NCBI RefSeq assembly: GCF_001673365.1
Contig: NZ_LZLS01000064.1
Coordinates: 1-64,000, forward strand
DNA: 64,000 bases
Direction of reading: 5' to 3'
Origin: Mycobacterium asiaticum
Lineage (GTDB): Bacteria > Actinomycetota > Actinomycetes > Mycobacteriales > Mycobacteriaceae
Shown piece by piece: positions 47,396 to 58,087 of the stretch. Below the pieces are notes generated by a model. That model saw only the letters and a list, made by a program, of their open reading frames with translations. It had not been told where the DNA came from and searched no databases. The position numbers were made by a program, and so were the translations under genes. The number at the start of each line of letters is the position of its first letter. Within the stretch, counting starts at the first letter, position 1.

Positions 47396-47809
47396 ATGGC
47401 CTTAACCAGCACGTCGATCGCCCATGTCCGGCTGACTGTCACCGACATCGAGCGATCCCGGCAGTTCTACGAGAGCGTGTTCGACTGGCCGGTGCTGATC
47501 GAGACACCCGACAACGCCGACGAGGCACTGCGCCAACGCCTGGGTTTCCTGTTCGGCGGCGTGATCTACGACATGGGCGGCGCGCTGCTCGGTTTGCGGC
47601 CGGTGGCTGACGACCAGTTCGATGAGAACCGTACCGGACTCGACCATATCGCCTTCCGGATCGGGAGTAGGGCCGAATTAGACTCCGCTGCAGAACATCT
47701 CGACGAATTGGGTATCGCGCACGAGCCGATCAAGGATATCGGGCCGTCCTACATTTTGGAGTTTCGCGATCCAGACAACATTGCGCTGGAGCTCACCGCG
47801 CCTAAGTAA
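47396..47809 (+). CDS. VOC family (glyoxalase-like) protein 1
   Basis: The 137-aa protein has two beta-alpha-beta-beta-beta modules: SIAHVRLTVTDIERSRQFYESVF and GLDHIAFRIGSRAELDSAAEHL, with the metal-ligand-like Glu near the end (NIALELTAPK). Vicinal oxygen chelate proteins include lyases, dioxygenases and resistance binding proteins; the exact reaction is not predictable. It is divergent from the LLM gene across 26 bp. Confidence 0.85.
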   Translation: MALTSTSIAHVRLTVTDIERSRQFYESVFDWPVLIETPDNADEALRQRLGFLFGGVIYDMGGALLGLRPVADDQFDENRTGLDHIAFRIGSRAELDSAAEHLDELGIAHEPIKDIGPSYILEFRDPDNIALELTAPK

Positions 47810-47974
47810 GGGACGTCGTCGGGCGCGCGGTCGCCTGTTTGGGGTCTGTCGCGCGTCTGTCGGCACCCGTCGGCGGGCCCCCCACACTCGTCGGCGACGG
47901 CGCGCATATGCCAACCAGGGCAGCCTGTAGGTGTACCCACACGCTCGCCGAAAAGAGAGGAGGATGGGAGCACC

Positions 47975-48364
47975 ATGCCTATCAGCTTCAACCACACCAT
48001 CGTCGCGGCACACGATAAGCAGAGGTCCGCGGAGTTTCTCACCGAATTGTTCGGCCTGCCCGAACCGATGCCGTACGGCCCGTTCATGGTTGTCACACTC
48101 GAACACGGCGCCAGCCTCGACTACGCCGACGTCGCCGAGAGTGACGAAATCAGGCCGCAGCACTACGCATTCCTGGTTTCCGACGACGATTTCGACGCGA
48201 TCTACAGCAAGATCAAGTCGCGCGGCATGCCGCACTGGGCCGACCCCGGTGCCCGACGCCCCGGCGAGATCAATACCCGCGACGGTGGCAAAGGCGTGTA
48301 TTTCCGAGACCCGGGCGGGCACGCCATGGAAATCCTGACCCGGCCCTACGGCTCGGGCGGCTAG
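47975..48364 (+). CDS. VOC family (glyoxalase-like) protein 2
   Basis: The 129-aa protein has the VOC pattern [37 protein letters not shown] and [17 protein letters not shown], giving the usual His-His-Glu metal triad. AGAGGAGG is 15 nt before the ATG. It shares only the fold with VOC protein 1. It overlaps the end of the convergent Rrf2 gene by 4 bp. Confidence 0.87.
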   Translation: MPISFNHTIVAAHDKQRSAEFLTELFGLPEPMPYGPFMVVTLEHGASLDYADVAESDEIRPQHYAFLVSDDDFDAIYSKIKSRGMPHWADPGARRPGEINTRDGGKGVYFRDPGGHAMEILTRPYGSGG

Positions 48365-48840
48365 TCGCGAGTAGCGCCGTGCCGCTGGCTTTCCTGAGCG
48401 CGGTAGTCGTTCGCCATCTGGGCGACGTGCTTGGGCAGACTGCCGGCCGCGACGTCGGCGACCGTGGTCTCCTCCAGGACTGAGCGCATGCTGGCGCGCA
48501 GGGCCCGCCAGACATCGGTGAGCGCGACGGTCGGACCGGAATAGGGCAAGTCACCGAGCCCGATGTCGCGGACACTGGCCAACGGCCCGTCGATACAGCG
48601 CAACACGTCGGCAATGCTGATTTCGCTTCCCGGACGTGCAAGCTCGTAACCGCCCTCGCGGCCGCGGTAACTGCGTACCAAGCGGTCGGTGCGCAGGTTG
48701 GTCAGGATGTCGACGAGGAACTGCGGCGGAATTCCCTGGGACTGGGCCAGGTCGTCGGTCTTGACCAGGGTGCCGCTGGGCACCGTCGCGAGTTGGACCA
48801 TCGCCCGAACGGCGTATTCCGCCTTGGCCGACATCCGCAT
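48361..48840 (-). CDS. Rrf2-family transcriptional regulator
   Basis: The 159-aa Rrf2 protein has a winged-helix DNA-binding domain ([49 protein letters not shown]). Only one Cys (DVLRCIDG) is present, so an Fe-S cluster as in IscR is unlikely. This resembles CymR-type regulators of cysteine metabolism. It corresponds to Rv1287. It lies 36 bp downstream of cysNC and is likely co-transcribed with it, so it could regulate sulfate activation. Confidence 0.9.
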   Translation of the reverse strand: MRMSAKAEYAVRAMVQLATVPSGTLVKTDDLAQSQGIPPQFLVDILTNLRTDRLVRSYRGREGGYELARPGSEISIADVLRCIDGPLASVRDIGLGDLPYSGPTVALTDVWRALRASMRSVLEETTVADVAAGSLPKHVAQMANDYRAQESQRHGATRD

Positions 48841-48876
48841 GATGCTAGATTCTGCCAGGCCCGCCACCACCGCCGG

Positions 48877-50721
48877 CTAAGCGCGCACTTCGAGCATGTC
48901 GATCACGCTTTGCGCCTGGTCTTCGATGCTGCGATCAGCGGTCAGGCGCAGGTCCGGCTTTTTCGGCCGCTGGTAGGGACTGTCGATCCCGGTGAAGTGC
49001 GTGATCTCCCCCGCCCGGGCTTTGGCATACAAGCCTTTGGGATCACGCCGCTCGCACTCTTTGAGAGGTGTATCGCAGAACACCTCGAAGAACTCAAATC
49101 CCGCGTCGGCGTGGACCTTACGGGCCAACTCGCGGTGCTCGGCCAAGGGGCTGATGGCCGGCACCAGCACGATCTGTCCCGAGTCGGCCAGTAGCGTCGC
49201 CACATGTGCCAGTCGGCGCAGGTTCTCGGCCCGATCGGCCATGGAAAAGCCAAGGTCGGCGTTCAGGCCGTGGCGCAGATTGTCGCCGTCGAGAACGTAA
49301 GCGGGGATGCCCCTTTCGAGCAGCCGCTGCTCGACCAGCATCGCCACCGACGACTTGCCGGCTCCGGAAAGGCCGGTGAGCCACACCGTCTTACCCTGGA
49401 CCGCTCGGTCGGCGGCAGTGACTAACGACTTGTGCCGCACCGTGTTCGGACTGGCCTTCTGCGCGGCGACATCCCGCAACACCATGCCGGCGGCCACCGT
49501 CCCGTTGGTGTCGGGGTCGATGAGGATGAACGAACCGGTGCTGGCGTTACGGGAGTACTCATCGAGCAGCAGCGGCACCTGGCTGCGTATCGTGATGCGC
49601 CCAAGCTCGTTGAGCTTCAATGCCGTTGCGGACTTGTCGCGGTGCAGCGTGTTGACATCGAGGCGGTAGTCCAGCGCTGTGATGCGTGCTCGGGTGGTCC
49701 GCGTGGTGTGCTTGATGATGTAATCGCGGCCCGGTTCCAGTGCCGACGAATCGGCCATCCAACACACCGTCGCGTCGAACTGCTGGGCGAGCCGGGGCTG
49801 GTTGTTGGTGCGCGCAATCATGTCACCGCGCGAGATGTCGATGTCGTCGGCCAGGCTCACCGCGACAGCCATCGGTGGAAATGCTTCTGCGACAGGGCCA
49901 TTGGTGCCTTCGATCGCGGTGATGCGGGTGGTCTTGCCGAGCGGCAGCACAATCACCTCGTCGCCCGGGCGCATCACGCCACTGGCCACGGTGCCGGCGT
50001 AGCTACGGTGGTCTCGATGCTCGTGAGTGTGCGGGCGGATGACGTACTGGACCGGGAAGCGCACGTCGACCAGGTTGCGGTCACCGGCGATGAAGACCTC
50101 TTCGAGGTGCGACAGCAGCGCCGGCCCTTCGTACCACGGCGTCTTCTCCGACTTGGTCACCACGTTGTCGCCGTGCAAAGCCGAGAGCGGAATGGTGGCG
50201 ACGTCCTGCACATCCAGCCGCGCGGCGAAGGCGTGGAACTCGTCCCGGATTGCCTCGAATTTCTCTCTGTCCCAATCGATCAGGTCCATCTTGTTCACGG
50301 CTAGCACGATGTGCTGAATACCCAGCAACGACGCCAGGAACGCGTGCCGCCGAGACTGCTCCAACAGACCGTGACGTGCGTCGACGAGCACGATCACCAG
50401 CTGCGCCGTGGACGCGCCCGTCACCATGTTGCGGGTGTATTGGATATGCCCTGGGGTGTCGGCGATGATGAATTTCCGCTTGGGAGTAGCGAAGTAGCGG
50501 TAGGCCACGTCGATGGTGATGCCCTGCTCGCGTTCAGCCCGCAGGCCGTCGGTAACCAGGGCCAGATCGGTGTACTCGTGGCCGCGTTCCCGGGAGGTCT
50601 GCTCCACGGCCGCCCACTGGTCCTCCATTACCGCTTTGGAGTCGTAGAGCAAACGCCCGATCAAAGTGGACTTGCCGTCGTCGACCGAACCCGCCGTGGC
50701 AAGGCGTAAGAGTGTGGTCAT
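48877..50721 (-). CDS. cysNC: bifunctional sulfate adenylyltransferase subunit 1 / APS kinase CysNC
   Basis: Residues about 1-430 are the CysN GTPase: the G1 loop ATAGSVDDGKSTLIGRLL, DTPGHIQYTRNMVTG and NKMDL. It drives ATP sulfurylase. Residues about 440-614 are the CysC APS kinase with P-loop TGLSGAGKSSVAML and DGDNLRHGLNADLGFS. Together with CysD it turns sulfate into PAPS. It overlaps the cysD stop by 1 bp, so the two are coupled. Confidence 0.97.
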   Translation of the reverse strand: MTTLLRLATAGSVDDGKSTLIGRLLYDSKAVMEDQWAAVEQTSRERGHEYTDLALVTDGLRAEREQGITIDVAYRYFATPKRKFIIADTPGHIQYTRNMVTGASTAQLVIVLVDARHGLLEQSRRHAFLASLLGIQHIVLAVNKMDLIDWDREKFEAIRDEFHAFAARLDVQDVATIPLSALHGDNVVTKSEKTPWYEGPALLSHLEEVFIAGDRNLVDVRFPVQYVIRPHTHEHRDHRSYAGTVASGVMRPGDEVIVLPLGKTTRITAIEGTNGPVAEAFPPMAVAVSLADDIDISRGDMIARTNNQPRLAQQFDATVCWMADSSALEPGRDYIIKHTTRTTRARITALDYRLDVNTLHRDKSATALKLNELGRITIRSQVPLLLDEYSRNASTGSFILIDPDTNGTVAAGMVLRDVAAQKASPNTVRHKSLVTAADRAVQGKTVWLTGLSGAGKSSVAMLVEQRLLERGIPAYVLDGDNLRHGLNADLGFSMADRAENLRRLAHVATLLADSGQIVLVPAISPLAEHRELARKVHADAGFEFFEVFCDTPLKECERRDPKGLYAKARAGEITHFTGIDSPYQRPKKPDLRLTADRSIEDQAQSVIDMLEVRA

Positions 50722-51650
50722 CAGAAGTACCCCTGCCGCTTGCGGTCTTCCATCCCAGCTTCAGAGATCCGGTCGTCGGCCCGGGTGGCCCCTCGTTCGG
50801 TCAGGCGGGACACCGCGGTTTCAGCGATCACCTCCGAGACCGTGGCCGCGCGGGATTCCACACAGCCGGTGCAGGTGACGTCACCGACGGTGCGGAACCG
50901 CACCGAGGTCTCGAAAACCCGCTCGTCGGCGCGGGGCTGCAAGTGGCGATCTACCGCTAGGAGCATCCCGTCACGCTGAAAAACCTTGCGGCGGTGGGCG
51001 AAATAGATCGACGGCAGCTTGACCTTCTCGGCGCCGACGTAGGACCAGATGTCGAACTCGGTCCAGTTGGACAGCGGGAAGACCCGGATGTGCTCGCCCT
51101 TGTGGTGACGTCCGTTGTAGAGGTTCCACAGTTCGGGCCGCTGCGCCTTGGGGTCCCATTGGCCGAACTCGTCGCGGAAGCTGAACACCCGCTCCTTGGC
51201 CCTGGCCTTCTCCTCGTCGCGGCGGGCGCCGCCGAAAGCGGCGTCGAACTTGTTTTCCCGGATGGCGCGCAACAACGTCACGGTCTGCAGGGGGTTGCGC
51301 GACGGGATCGTCTCGACCACGCGACCGGCGTCGATGTCGTCCTGCACCGAGGCCACCACCAGACGCACCCCGGCCTCCGCGACAAGTTCGTCTCGGGTGG
51401 TCAGCACCTCCTCGAAGTTGTGGCCGGTGTCGACGTGCATCACCGGAAAGGGCAACCGTCCGGGACGAAAAGCCTTGAGCGCCAAGTGCAGCATGACGAT
51501 CGAGTCCTTGCCGCCGGAGAACAGCAACACCGGTCGCTCGAACTCGGCGGCCACTTCGCGAATGATGTGGATCGCCTCGGCTTCCAGCGAGCGCAAGTGG
51601 CTCAGTTCGTACTGGCCGGCCGCGGGGCCGGCCGTCAGGTCAGTGCTCAT
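50721..51650 (-). CDS. cysD: sulfate adenylyltransferase subunit 2
   Basis: The 309-aa CysD forms APS from sulfate and ATP with CysN. The PP-loop is LLFSGGKDSIVMLHLALKAF, with DTGHNFEEV, AFGGARRDEEKARAKERVFS, NWTEFDIWSY and the C-terminal GDVTCTGCVES. Start ATG at 51650 with a TTGACA promoter about 80 bp upstream. Expression is typically induced by sulfur limitation. Confidence 0.97.
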   Translation of the reverse strand: MSTDLTAGPAAGQYELSHLRSLEAEAIHIIREVAAEFERPVLLFSGGKDSIVMLHLALKAFRPGRLPFPVMHVDTGHNFEEVLTTRDELVAEAGVRLVVASVQDDIDAGRVVETIPSRNPLQTVTLLRAIRENKFDAAFGGARRDEEKARAKERVFSFRDEFGQWDPKAQRPELWNLYNGRHHKGEHIRVFPLSNWTEFDIWSYVGAEKVKLPSIYFAHRRKVFQRDGMLLAVDRHLQPRADERVFETSVRFRTVGDVTCTGCVESRAATVSEVIAETAVSRLTERGATRADDRISEAGMEDRKRQGYF

Positions 51651-51705
51651 CTGAGTTTCCCGGTCAAGTTGGTAGATTTGGCCAGATTAACGAATATTAC
51701 CTGAC

Positions 51706-51734
51706 ATAAAATCAGTGCGACTTGCTCTTGTCAA
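51706..51734 (-). promoter_or_regulatory. candidate cysDNC promoter
   Basis: On the minus strand a perfect -35 TTGACA (51729-51734) and a weak -10 TTTTAT (51706-51711) are separated by 17 bp, about 55 bp before the cysD ATG. An alternative -10, TAATAT, is at 51694-51699. Direct evidence is sequence match only. Confidence 0.45.
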
Positions 51735-51770
51735 CGAGGACTAGTCACGCGTCGACGAGGATTGCTCACG

Positions 51771-51940
51771 CGAACCGAACCTGGCTGCTGTTTTGAGGGG
51801 GGATTTCAGCGGTGTGGTTCGGTTCGGGGACAGCGGTGTGGTTCGGCTCGCGAACCGAACCTGGCTGCTGTTTTGAGGGGGGATTTCAGCGGTGTGGTTC
51901 GGCTCGCGGCCAGCGGTGTGGTTGGGCTCGCGAACCGAAC
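51771..51940. repeat. 80-bp tandem repeat (2.1 copies) upstream of cysD
   Basis: CGAACCGAAC recurs at 51771, 51851 and 51931 at exactly 80-bp spacing. The two full units share GAACCTGGCTGCTGTTTTGA and the following GGGGGGATTTCAGCGGTGTG. Inside each unit CAGCGGTGTGGTTCGG occurs twice, and GGTTCG/CGAACC pairs can form hairpins at the unit joints. It resembles a MIRU/VNTR-type locus. It fills most of the 310-bp gap between the carbonic anhydrase and cysD, with shorter 21-bp degenerate repeats at 51731-51771. Confidence 0.9.
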
Positions 51941-51960
51941 CGAGGAAGAAACCCCGTCTG

Positions 51961-52452
51961 CTACAGCGTGACTTCTTCGAGCTTGCCGGTCGCGACGTCG
52001 AAGATGAACCCACGCAGCGAGGTGTGCTTGGTGACGAAGGGACTGTTCTCGATGCGGCGCAACGATTGGCGCACATCCTCGGCGATGTCCGGGAAAGCCT
52101 CGGCCGCCCACGGCGGCTTGACGCCGGTGTCTTCCTGAATGCTGCGCTTGAAGTCGTCGTCGGTGAAAGTAAGCATCCCGCAATCAGTGTGGTGAATCAG
52201 GATGATCTCCTGCGTGCCCAACAGCCGCTGAGAGATGGCCAGCGAGCGGATCGCGTCGTCGGTCGCGACACCGCCGGCGTTGCGGATGACGTGCGACTCC
52301 CCTTCGTTGATGCCGAGCACGCGGTAGACGTCAATGCGAGCATCCATGCACGCCAGCACCGCAACGTGTTTGCTCGGCGGCAACGGAAGCGGCCCCTTGA
52401 AGTCGCTCGCGTAGGTGGCGTTGTTAGCGAGGTAGTCGTCGGTAACCGTCAC
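51961..52452 (-). CDS. canA: beta-carbonic anhydrase
   Basis: The 163-aa enzyme interconverts CO2 and bicarbonate. The zinc ligands and catalytic dyad are visible: Cys35-x-Asp-x-Arg (ACMDARIDVY) and His-x2-Cys (IHHTDCGML). The length and small size match Rv1284, an essential carbonic anhydrase. GTG start with AAGGAGGTCC nearby. It is divergent from oppB across a 243-bp gap that carries no other gene. Confidence 0.94.
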   Translation of the reverse strand: MTVTDDYLANNATYASDFKGPLPLPPSKHVAVLACMDARIDVYRVLGINEGESHVIRNAGGVATDDAIRSLAISQRLLGTQEIILIHHTDCGMLTFTDDDFKRSIQEDTGVKPPWAAEAFPDIAEDVRQSLRRIENSPFVTKHTSLRGFIFDVATGKLEEVTL

Positions 52453-52695
52453 CCGCAGGACCTCCTTGAGTGTCGCCGTATGGCGTTTGCCGCACCGATC
52501 GATGCGCGCACGATCTTAGCAACCGAGCGTGCCGGATTCACGGTTGAGGATCAGCCAGATCGCAAAGGCTGAGCGCCGATACATTCAGCGCACCAAGAGA
52601 CCACCCGTCCTGCCCGGCACGAAACGCGCTGGTGTGGCTGACCTTGGACCGTCGACGACTCGCTACCCTGTCCAGATGCGGCAGGGTGGTAGGGC

Positions 52696-53673
52696 ATGAC
52701 GCGGTTTCTGCTGCGCCGATTGCTCAAGTACATCGTGCTGCTGGCGCTGGCGACGTTTCTGACCTACTGCGTCGCCTCGCTCTCGTTTTCGCCGTTAGAC
52801 AGCCTGCTGCAGCGCAGCCCTCGCCCTCCGCAGGCGGTCATCGACGCCAAGGCTCACGATCTGGGCTTGGACCAGCCCATTCCGATCCGTTACGCGAACT
52901 GGGTGTCGCACGCCATCCACGGCGATTTCGGAAAGACCGTCACCGGCCAGCCGGTGGGCACCGAACTGTGGCGTCGCGTCGGAGTCACCTTGCGCCTGGT
53001 GGTCATCGGATCGGTGATCGGCACGGTGCTGGGCGTGGCGCTGGGGGCCTGGGGCGCCATTCGCCAGTACCGACTCAGCGACCGCGTCGTCACAATGTGG
53101 GCGTTCATCACGCTCAGCACGCCGTCGTTCGTCCTTGCCACGCTGTTGATCATCGGCGCACTGCGAATCAACTGGGCGCTGGGCATCCAGCTATTCGACT
53201 ACACCGGAGAGACGTCGCCGGGCGTGGACGACGGAACCTGGGCGGCCGTGGCCGACAGGTTGAAGCATTTGGTGCTGCCCACGCTGACGCTGGCGCTGGG
53301 CGCCGCCGCCGGCTATAGCCGCTACCAGCGCAACGCCATGCTCGACGTGCTGGGGCAGGATTTCATCCGGACCGCACGCGCCAAAGGTTTGACTCGTCGG
53401 CGCGCATTGGTCAAGCACGGCCTGCGCACCGCGTTGATTCCGTTGGCCACCCTGTTCGCCTACGGCGTGGCCGGCCTCGTCACCGGAGCCGTCTTCGTCG
53501 AGAAGATCTTCGGCTGGCACGGCATGGGCGAATGGTTGCTCCGCGCGGTGGCCACCCAGGACACCAACATCGCGGTCACGATCTCGCTGTTCACGGGTTC
53601 CGCAGTGCTGCTGGCTGGATTGCTGTCCGACATCTTCTATGCCGCACTCGATCCGAGGGTGCGAGTCTCATGA
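52696..53673 (+). CDS. oppB: oligopeptide ABC transporter permease OppB
   Basis: The 325-aa permease has about six membrane helices and the DppB/OppB pattern: an N-terminal helix, then SPLDSLLQRSPRPPQAVIDAKAHDLGLD, and the EAA loop DVLGQDFIRTARAKGLTRRRALVKHGLR that contacts the ATPase. It corresponds to Rv1283c. The operon oppB-oppC-oppD-oppA is complete and overlapping. The system imports oligopeptides such as glutathione in mycobacteria. Confidence 0.95.
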   Translation: MTRFLLRRLLKYIVLLALATFLTYCVASLSFSPLDSLLQRSPRPPQAVIDAKAHDLGLDQPIPIRYANWVSHAIHGDFGKTVTGQPVGTELWRRVGVTLRLVVIGSVIGTVLGVALGAWGAIRQYRLSDRVVTMWAFITLSTPSFVLATLLIIGALRINWALGIQLFDYTGETSPGVDDGTWAAVADRLKHLVLPTLTLALGAAAGYSRYQRNAMLDVLGQDFIRTARAKGLTRRRALVKHGLRTALIPLATLFAYGVAGLVTGAVFVEKIFGWHGMGEWLLRAVATQDTNIAVTISLFTGSAVLLAGLLSDIFYAALDPRVRVS

Positions 53674-54569
53674 CCGTTGTGAAGCAGACGACCCCGACGG
53701 AGTTCACCTCGCGTCGCACATTGGTACTGCGCCGATTCCTGCGGAACCGGTCGGGCGTGATCGCGCTGATAGTGCTGGTGCTGTTATTCGTGGGCTGTTA
53801 TGCGTTGCCGCCGTTGCTGCCCTACTCCTACCAGGATCTCGATTTCAACGCCTTGCTGCAGCCGCCGGACGCGCGACACTGGTTGGGCACCAACACGATT
53901 GGTCAGGATCTGCTTGCCCAGACCCTGCGCGGTATGCAGAAGTCGATGCTGATCGGTGTCTTCGTCGCGGTGATCTCCACCGGAATCGCCGCCACGGTCG
54001 GGGCGATCGCGGGATACTTCGGAGGATGGCGTGACGCGTCGCTGATGTTCGTGGTCGACCTGATGCTGGTGGTGCCTTCCTTCTATCTGATCGCCATCAT
54101 CTCCCCGCGCACCAGGAACTCGGCCAACATCATCTCGCTGGTCGTGTTGCTGGCCGGGTTCGGCTGGATGGTCAGCTCCCGCATGGTGCGGGGGATGACC
54201 ATGAGCCTGCGGGAACGCGAATTCATCCGCGCGGCAAGGTACATGGGGGTGTCCAGTCGCCGGATCATCGTCGGCCATGTGCTGCCCAACGTGGCGTCGA
54301 TTCTGATCATCGACGCCACCCTCAACGTCGGAATCGCCATCCTGTCCGAAACCGGGTTGAGCTTCCTCGGCTTCGGCGTCCAGCCGCCGGACGTGTCACT
54401 GGGCACCCTGATCGCCGACAGCAGCCAGTCCGCGACCACCTTCCCCTGGGTATTCCTATTCCCTGCCGGGGTGCTGGTGCTGATTGTGTTGTGCACCAAC
54501 CTCACCGGCGACGCATTGCGGGACGCGTTCGATCCGGGCGCCAGAACCTTGCGGCGTGGTGGCGCGTGA
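53670..54569 (+). CDS. oppC: oligopeptide ABC transporter permease OppC
   Basis: The 299-aa permease has an N-terminal OppC_N segment ([20 protein letters not shown]), [24 protein letters not shown] and EAA loop [27 protein letters not shown]. The ATG at 53670 overlaps the oppB stop (ATGA). It corresponds to Rv1282c. Confidence 0.95.
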   Translation: MTVVKQTTPTEFTSRRTLVLRRFLRNRSGVIALIVLVLLFVGCYALPPLLPYSYQDLDFNALLQPPDARHWLGTNTIGQDLLAQTLRGMQKSMLIGVFVAVISTGIAATVGAIAGYFGGWRDASLMFVVDLMLVVPSFYLIAIISPRTRNSANIISLVVLLAGFGWMVSSRMVRGMTMSLREREFIRAARYMGVSSRRIIVGHVLPNVASILIIDATLNVGIAILSETGLSFLGFGVQPPDVSLGTLIADSSQSATTFPWVFLFPAGVLVLIVLCTNLTGDALRDAFDPGARTLRRGGA

Positions 54570-56401
54570 CTCCGCTGCTCGAGGTGACTGACCTGGCCGT
54601 CACATTCCCCACCGACGGTGCGCGAATAGCTGCGGTACGCGGCATCAGTTATCACGTCAACTCCGGCGAAGTGGTCGCCATGGTCGGCGAATCCGGTTCG
54701 GGTAAGTCGGCTGCGGCGATGGCAGTGGCGGGCCTGCTGCCGGAGTACGCCGAGGTAGGCGGTTCTGTGCGGTTGCACGGCAACGAACTGTTGGACCTTG
54801 GCGACGACGCGATGTCGCGGTTCCGCGGCAAATCCATCGGCACGGTGTTTCAGGACCCGATGTCGGCGCTGACCCCGGTCTACACCGTCGGTGATCAGAT
54901 CGCGGAGGCGATCCGAGTGCACCAGCGCGGTGTGAGCAAGAAGGCCGCCGCGCAGCGCGCGGTGGAACTGCTTGAGCTGGTTGGTCTCTCACAGCCGCAG
55001 CAGCGGGCCCGCGCCTTTCCGCACGAGCTGTCCGGCGGTGAGCGACAACGCGTGGTGATCGCGATCGCGATCGCCAACGACCCGGACCTGTTGATCTGTG
55101 ACGAGCCCACCACCGCCCTGGACGTGACTGTGCAGGCGCAGATACTGGAAGTGCTGAAGAAAGCTCGCGACGTCACCGGCGCCGGGGTGCTGATCATCAC
55201 CCACGACCTCGGCGTGGTGGCCGAGTTCGCCGATCGGGCGTTGGTGATGTACGCCGGGCGGGTCGTCGAGTCCGCTTCGGTGGGCGATCTCTACCATGAT
55301 CGTCAGATGCCTTACACCATAGGGTTATTGGGGTCGGTTCCGCGATTGTCCGCCGCCCAGGGCACCCGACTGGTGCCCATACCGGGCGCTCCCCCGTCGG
55401 CGGCCGGCCTGGAGCCGGGTTGCCCGTTCGCGCCGCGCTGCCCGCTGGCTATCGACGAATGCCGAACCGCCGAACCGGCTTTGATCGAAGTCGCCCCCGG
55501 CCACCGGGCGGCGTGCATTCGCACCGAAAAAGTCGTCGGGCGCACTGCCGCCGACATCTACGGAGTTGACATCGGCCGTGGCAGTACGGCATTTGACGAC
55601 TCTGCCGTCGTCGTGCGGGTCCGCGATCTGGTCAAGACCTATCCGCTGACCAAGGGTGTGGTGTTGCGCCGCAAGGTCGGCGAGGTTCGGGCGGTCGACG
55701 GCGTGAGCTTCGAACTGCCGCAAGGCCGCACGTTGGGCATCGTCGGCGAATCCGGCTCGGGCAAGTCGACCACTTTGTACCAGATCATGGAACTTGCAGC
55801 GCCGCAATCAGGTTCGATCGAGGTGCTCGGCTGCGACCTCGCTACCCTGACCAAGGTGAGTCGACGATCGTTGCGGCGCGACATCCAGTTGGTGTTCCAG
55901 GATCCGGCCGCGTCGCTGGATCCGCGACTTCCGGTCTTCGATCTAATCGCAGAACCGTTGCTGGCCGACGGGTACAGCAAGGGCGACACCAACGCGCGAG
56001 TCGCCGAACTACTCGACATCGTCGGACTGCGCCGCGCCGACGCCGACCGTTACCCGGCCGAGTTCTCCGGCGGCCAACGGCAACGCATCGGCGTCGCACG
56101 TGCGCTGGCCCTACGGCCCAAGATTCTCGCCCTGGACGAACCGGTGTCCGCGCTCGACGTCTCCATCCAAGCCGGCATCATCAACCTGCTGCTCGACCTG
56201 CAAGATGAGTTCAGCTTGTCGTATCTGTTTGTGTCCCATGATCTTTCGGTGGTCAAACACCTGGCCCACCAGGTGGTGGTGATGTTTCGCGGCGAGGTGG
56301 TCGAGCAGGGTGACAGTCAAGAGGTGTTCAGCAATCCACGACACGAGTACACCCGACGGTTGCTGAGCGCAGTGCCTCAACCGGAGCCTGGTAATGCGTA
56401 G
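54566..56401 (+). CDS. oppD: oligopeptide ABC transporter ATPase OppD (two ABC domains)
   Basis: The 611-aa protein fuses two ABC domains, equal to OppD and OppF. Each has Walker A GESGSGKS, a signature (LSGGERQRV and FSGGQRQRI) and Walker B (DLLICDEPT and [12 protein letters not shown]). Between them is a Cys-rich oligo_HPY region ([21 protein letters not shown]). The GTG at 54566 overlaps the oppC stop (GTGA). It corresponds to Rv1281c. Confidence 0.96.
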   Translation: MTPLLEVTDLAVTFPTDGARIAAVRGISYHVNSGEVVAMVGESGSGKSAAAMAVAGLLPEYAEVGGSVRLHGNELLDLGDDAMSRFRGKSIGTVFQDPMSALTPVYTVGDQIAEAIRVHQRGVSKKAAAQRAVELLELVGLSQPQQRARAFPHELSGGERQRVVIAIAIANDPDLLICDEPTTALDVTVQAQILEVLKKARDVTGAGVLIITHDLGVVAEFADRALVMYAGRVVESASVGDLYHDRQMPYTIGLLGSVPRLSAAQGTRLVPIPGAPPSAAGLEPGCPFAPRCPLAIDECRTAEPALIEVAPGHRAACIRTEKVVGRTAADIYGVDIGRGSTAFDDSAVVVRVRDLVKTYPLTKGVVLRRKVGEVRAVDGVSFELPQGRTLGIVGESGSGKSTTLYQIMELAAPQSGSIEVLGCDLATLTKVSRRSLRRDIQLVFQDPAASLDPRLPVFDLIAEPLLADGYSKGDTNARVAELLDIVGLRRADADRYPAEFSGGQRQRIGVARALALRPKILALDEPVSALDVSIQAGIINLLLDLQDEFSLSYLFVSHDLSVVKHLAHQVVVMFRGEVVEQGDSQEVFSNPRHEYTRRLLSAVPQPEPGNA

Positions 56402-58064
56402 CCGCGCGGTGCGGGCGCTGGGCCATGCGCTGCTCATTGGCGCGCTGGTGTTGTCCGGATGTTCCGCGCAGACCCAAACCACCCCGCCGATTTCCGGAAA
56501 CACCATGGTGGGCACCAGTAGCGACATCAACCCGCAGGATCCCGCAACGCTGCGCGACGGGGGCAATCTGCGACTCTCGCTGAGCGACCTACCGCCGAAC
56601 TTCAACATCCTGCACATCGACGGCAACAGCGCCGAGACCGCGAACATGCTCAAGGCCACCCTGCCGAGCGCGTTCATTATCGGGCCGGACGGTTCCACCA
56701 GGGTCAACACCGATTACTTCACCAGCGTCGAACTCACCGGGACCAATCCGCAGGTGGCTACCTACACCATCAATCCCAAAGCGGTGTGGTCCGACGGTAC
56801 GCCAATTACCTGGCGAGACATCGCCAGTCAGATCCATGCCATGAGCGGCACCGACAAAGCGTTCGAAATCGCATCGACCGGCGGTGCCGAGCGGGTCGAG
56901 TCGGTGACCCGTGGTGTCGACGACCGGCAAGCCATCATGACCTTCGCCAAGCCCTATGCCGAATGGCAGGGCATGTTCGCCGGCAACGGCATGCTGTTGC
57001 CGGCCAGCGTGACCGGCACCCCCGAAGCGTTCAACACCGGCTGGCTGAACGCGCCGGGTTTGTCCGCGGGCCCGTTCATACTGACCAAGATCGACCGGGC
57101 CAAGCAGCGAATCACGTTGAGCCGCAACCCCAGCTGGTGGGGCCGAAAGCCGCGCCTGGAATCGATCACCTACCTGGTACTCGATGACATGGCCCGGTTG
57201 CCCGCGCTACAGAACAACACCATCGACGCCGCCGGAACGGGCTCGCTGGATCAGCTGGTCATCGCCGAGCACACCAAGGGCATAGCGATCCGGCGGGCGC
57301 CCGCGCCGAGCTGGACGCACTTCACGATGAACGGCGCAAACGGGTCGATTCTCGCCGATCCGGCGCTGCGCCTGGCCATCTGTAAAGGGATTGATCGCAA
57401 GACGATCGCCAAGGTCGCCTTGAACGGCTTGACCGCCGACCCGGTACCGCTGAACAACCACATCTTCGTGGCCGGGCAGGAAGGCTATCAAGACAACAGC
57501 CTGCCTTATGACCCCGAACAGGCACGGCGAGAGCTCGACTCGCTGGGCTGGAAACTGAACGGCCAGTTCCGCGAGAAGGACGGCCGACAACTCGCGGTCC
57601 GGCTGCTGTTCTACGAATCGCCGAACGCCAAGGTATTCACCCAAACCGCACAGCACAGTCTGGCCGAGATCGGCGTCAAGCTCGAACTCCAATCACGCTC
57701 GGGGAGCGGATTTTTCAGCAACTACGTCAATGTCGGCGCGTTCGATATCGCGCTGTTCGGTTGGCAGGGTGACGCATTCCCGCTGTCTGGACTCACCCAG
57801 ATCTATGCGTCGTACGGAGACAGCAACTTCGGCAAGATTGGTAGCCCGCAGATCGACGAGGCCATCGAGCGGACGCTGGGAGAACTCGACCCCGGCAAGG
57901 CGCGTGACTTCGCCAACGAAGTGGATCGGCTGGTCTGGGCGGAGGGTTTCAGCCTGCCGCTCATTCAGTCCTCGGGCACCGTCGCGGTCCGCAGCGACCT
58001 GGCCAACTTCGGGGCGCGCGGGTTGGCGGACCTGGACTACACCGCGATCGGGTTCATGCACTGA
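56394..58064 (+). CDS. oppA: oligopeptide-binding lipoprotein OppA
   Basis: The 556-aa SBP_bac_5 protein has a lipobox, LVLSGCSAQ, after the signal helix ([12 protein letters not shown]), so it is anchored in the outer leaflet of the plasma membrane. The family hallmarks [33 protein letters not shown] and [15 protein letters not shown] are present. It delivers peptides to OppBC. The ATG overlaps oppD by 8 bp. It corresponds to Rv1280c. Confidence 0.95.
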   Translation: MRSRAVRALGHALLIGALVLSGCSAQTQTTPPISGNTMVGTSSDINPQDPATLRDGGNLRLSLSDLPPNFNILHIDGNSAETANMLKATLPSAFIIGPDGSTRVNTDYFTSVELTGTNPQVATYTINPKAVWSDGTPITWRDIASQIHAMSGTDKAFEIASTGGAERVESVTRGVDDRQAIMTFAKPYAEWQGMFAGNGMLLPASVTGTPEAFNTGWLNAPGLSAGPFILTKIDRAKQRITLSRNPSWWGRKPRLESITYLVLDDMARLPALQNNTIDAAGTGSLDQLVIAEHTKGIAIRRAPAPSWTHFTMNGANGSILADPALRLAICKGIDRKTIAKVALNGLTADPVPLNNHIFVAGQEGYQDNSLPYDPEQARRELDSLGWKLNGQFREKDGRQLAVRLLFYESPNAKVFTQTAQHSLAEIGVKLELQSRSGSGFFSNYVNVGAFDIALFGWQGDAFPLSGLTQIYASYGDSNFGKIGSPQIDEAIERTLGELDPGKARDFANEVDRLVWAEGFSLPLIQSSGTVAVRSDLANFGARGLADLDYTAIGFMH

Positions 58065-58087
58065 CCCGGTATTGAAGGGGTGAGGTG

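Noticed and set aside
51771..51940. Insertion sequence remnant or CRISPR
   Set aside because: Only two full 80-bp units, no transposase, no target duplication and no spacers.
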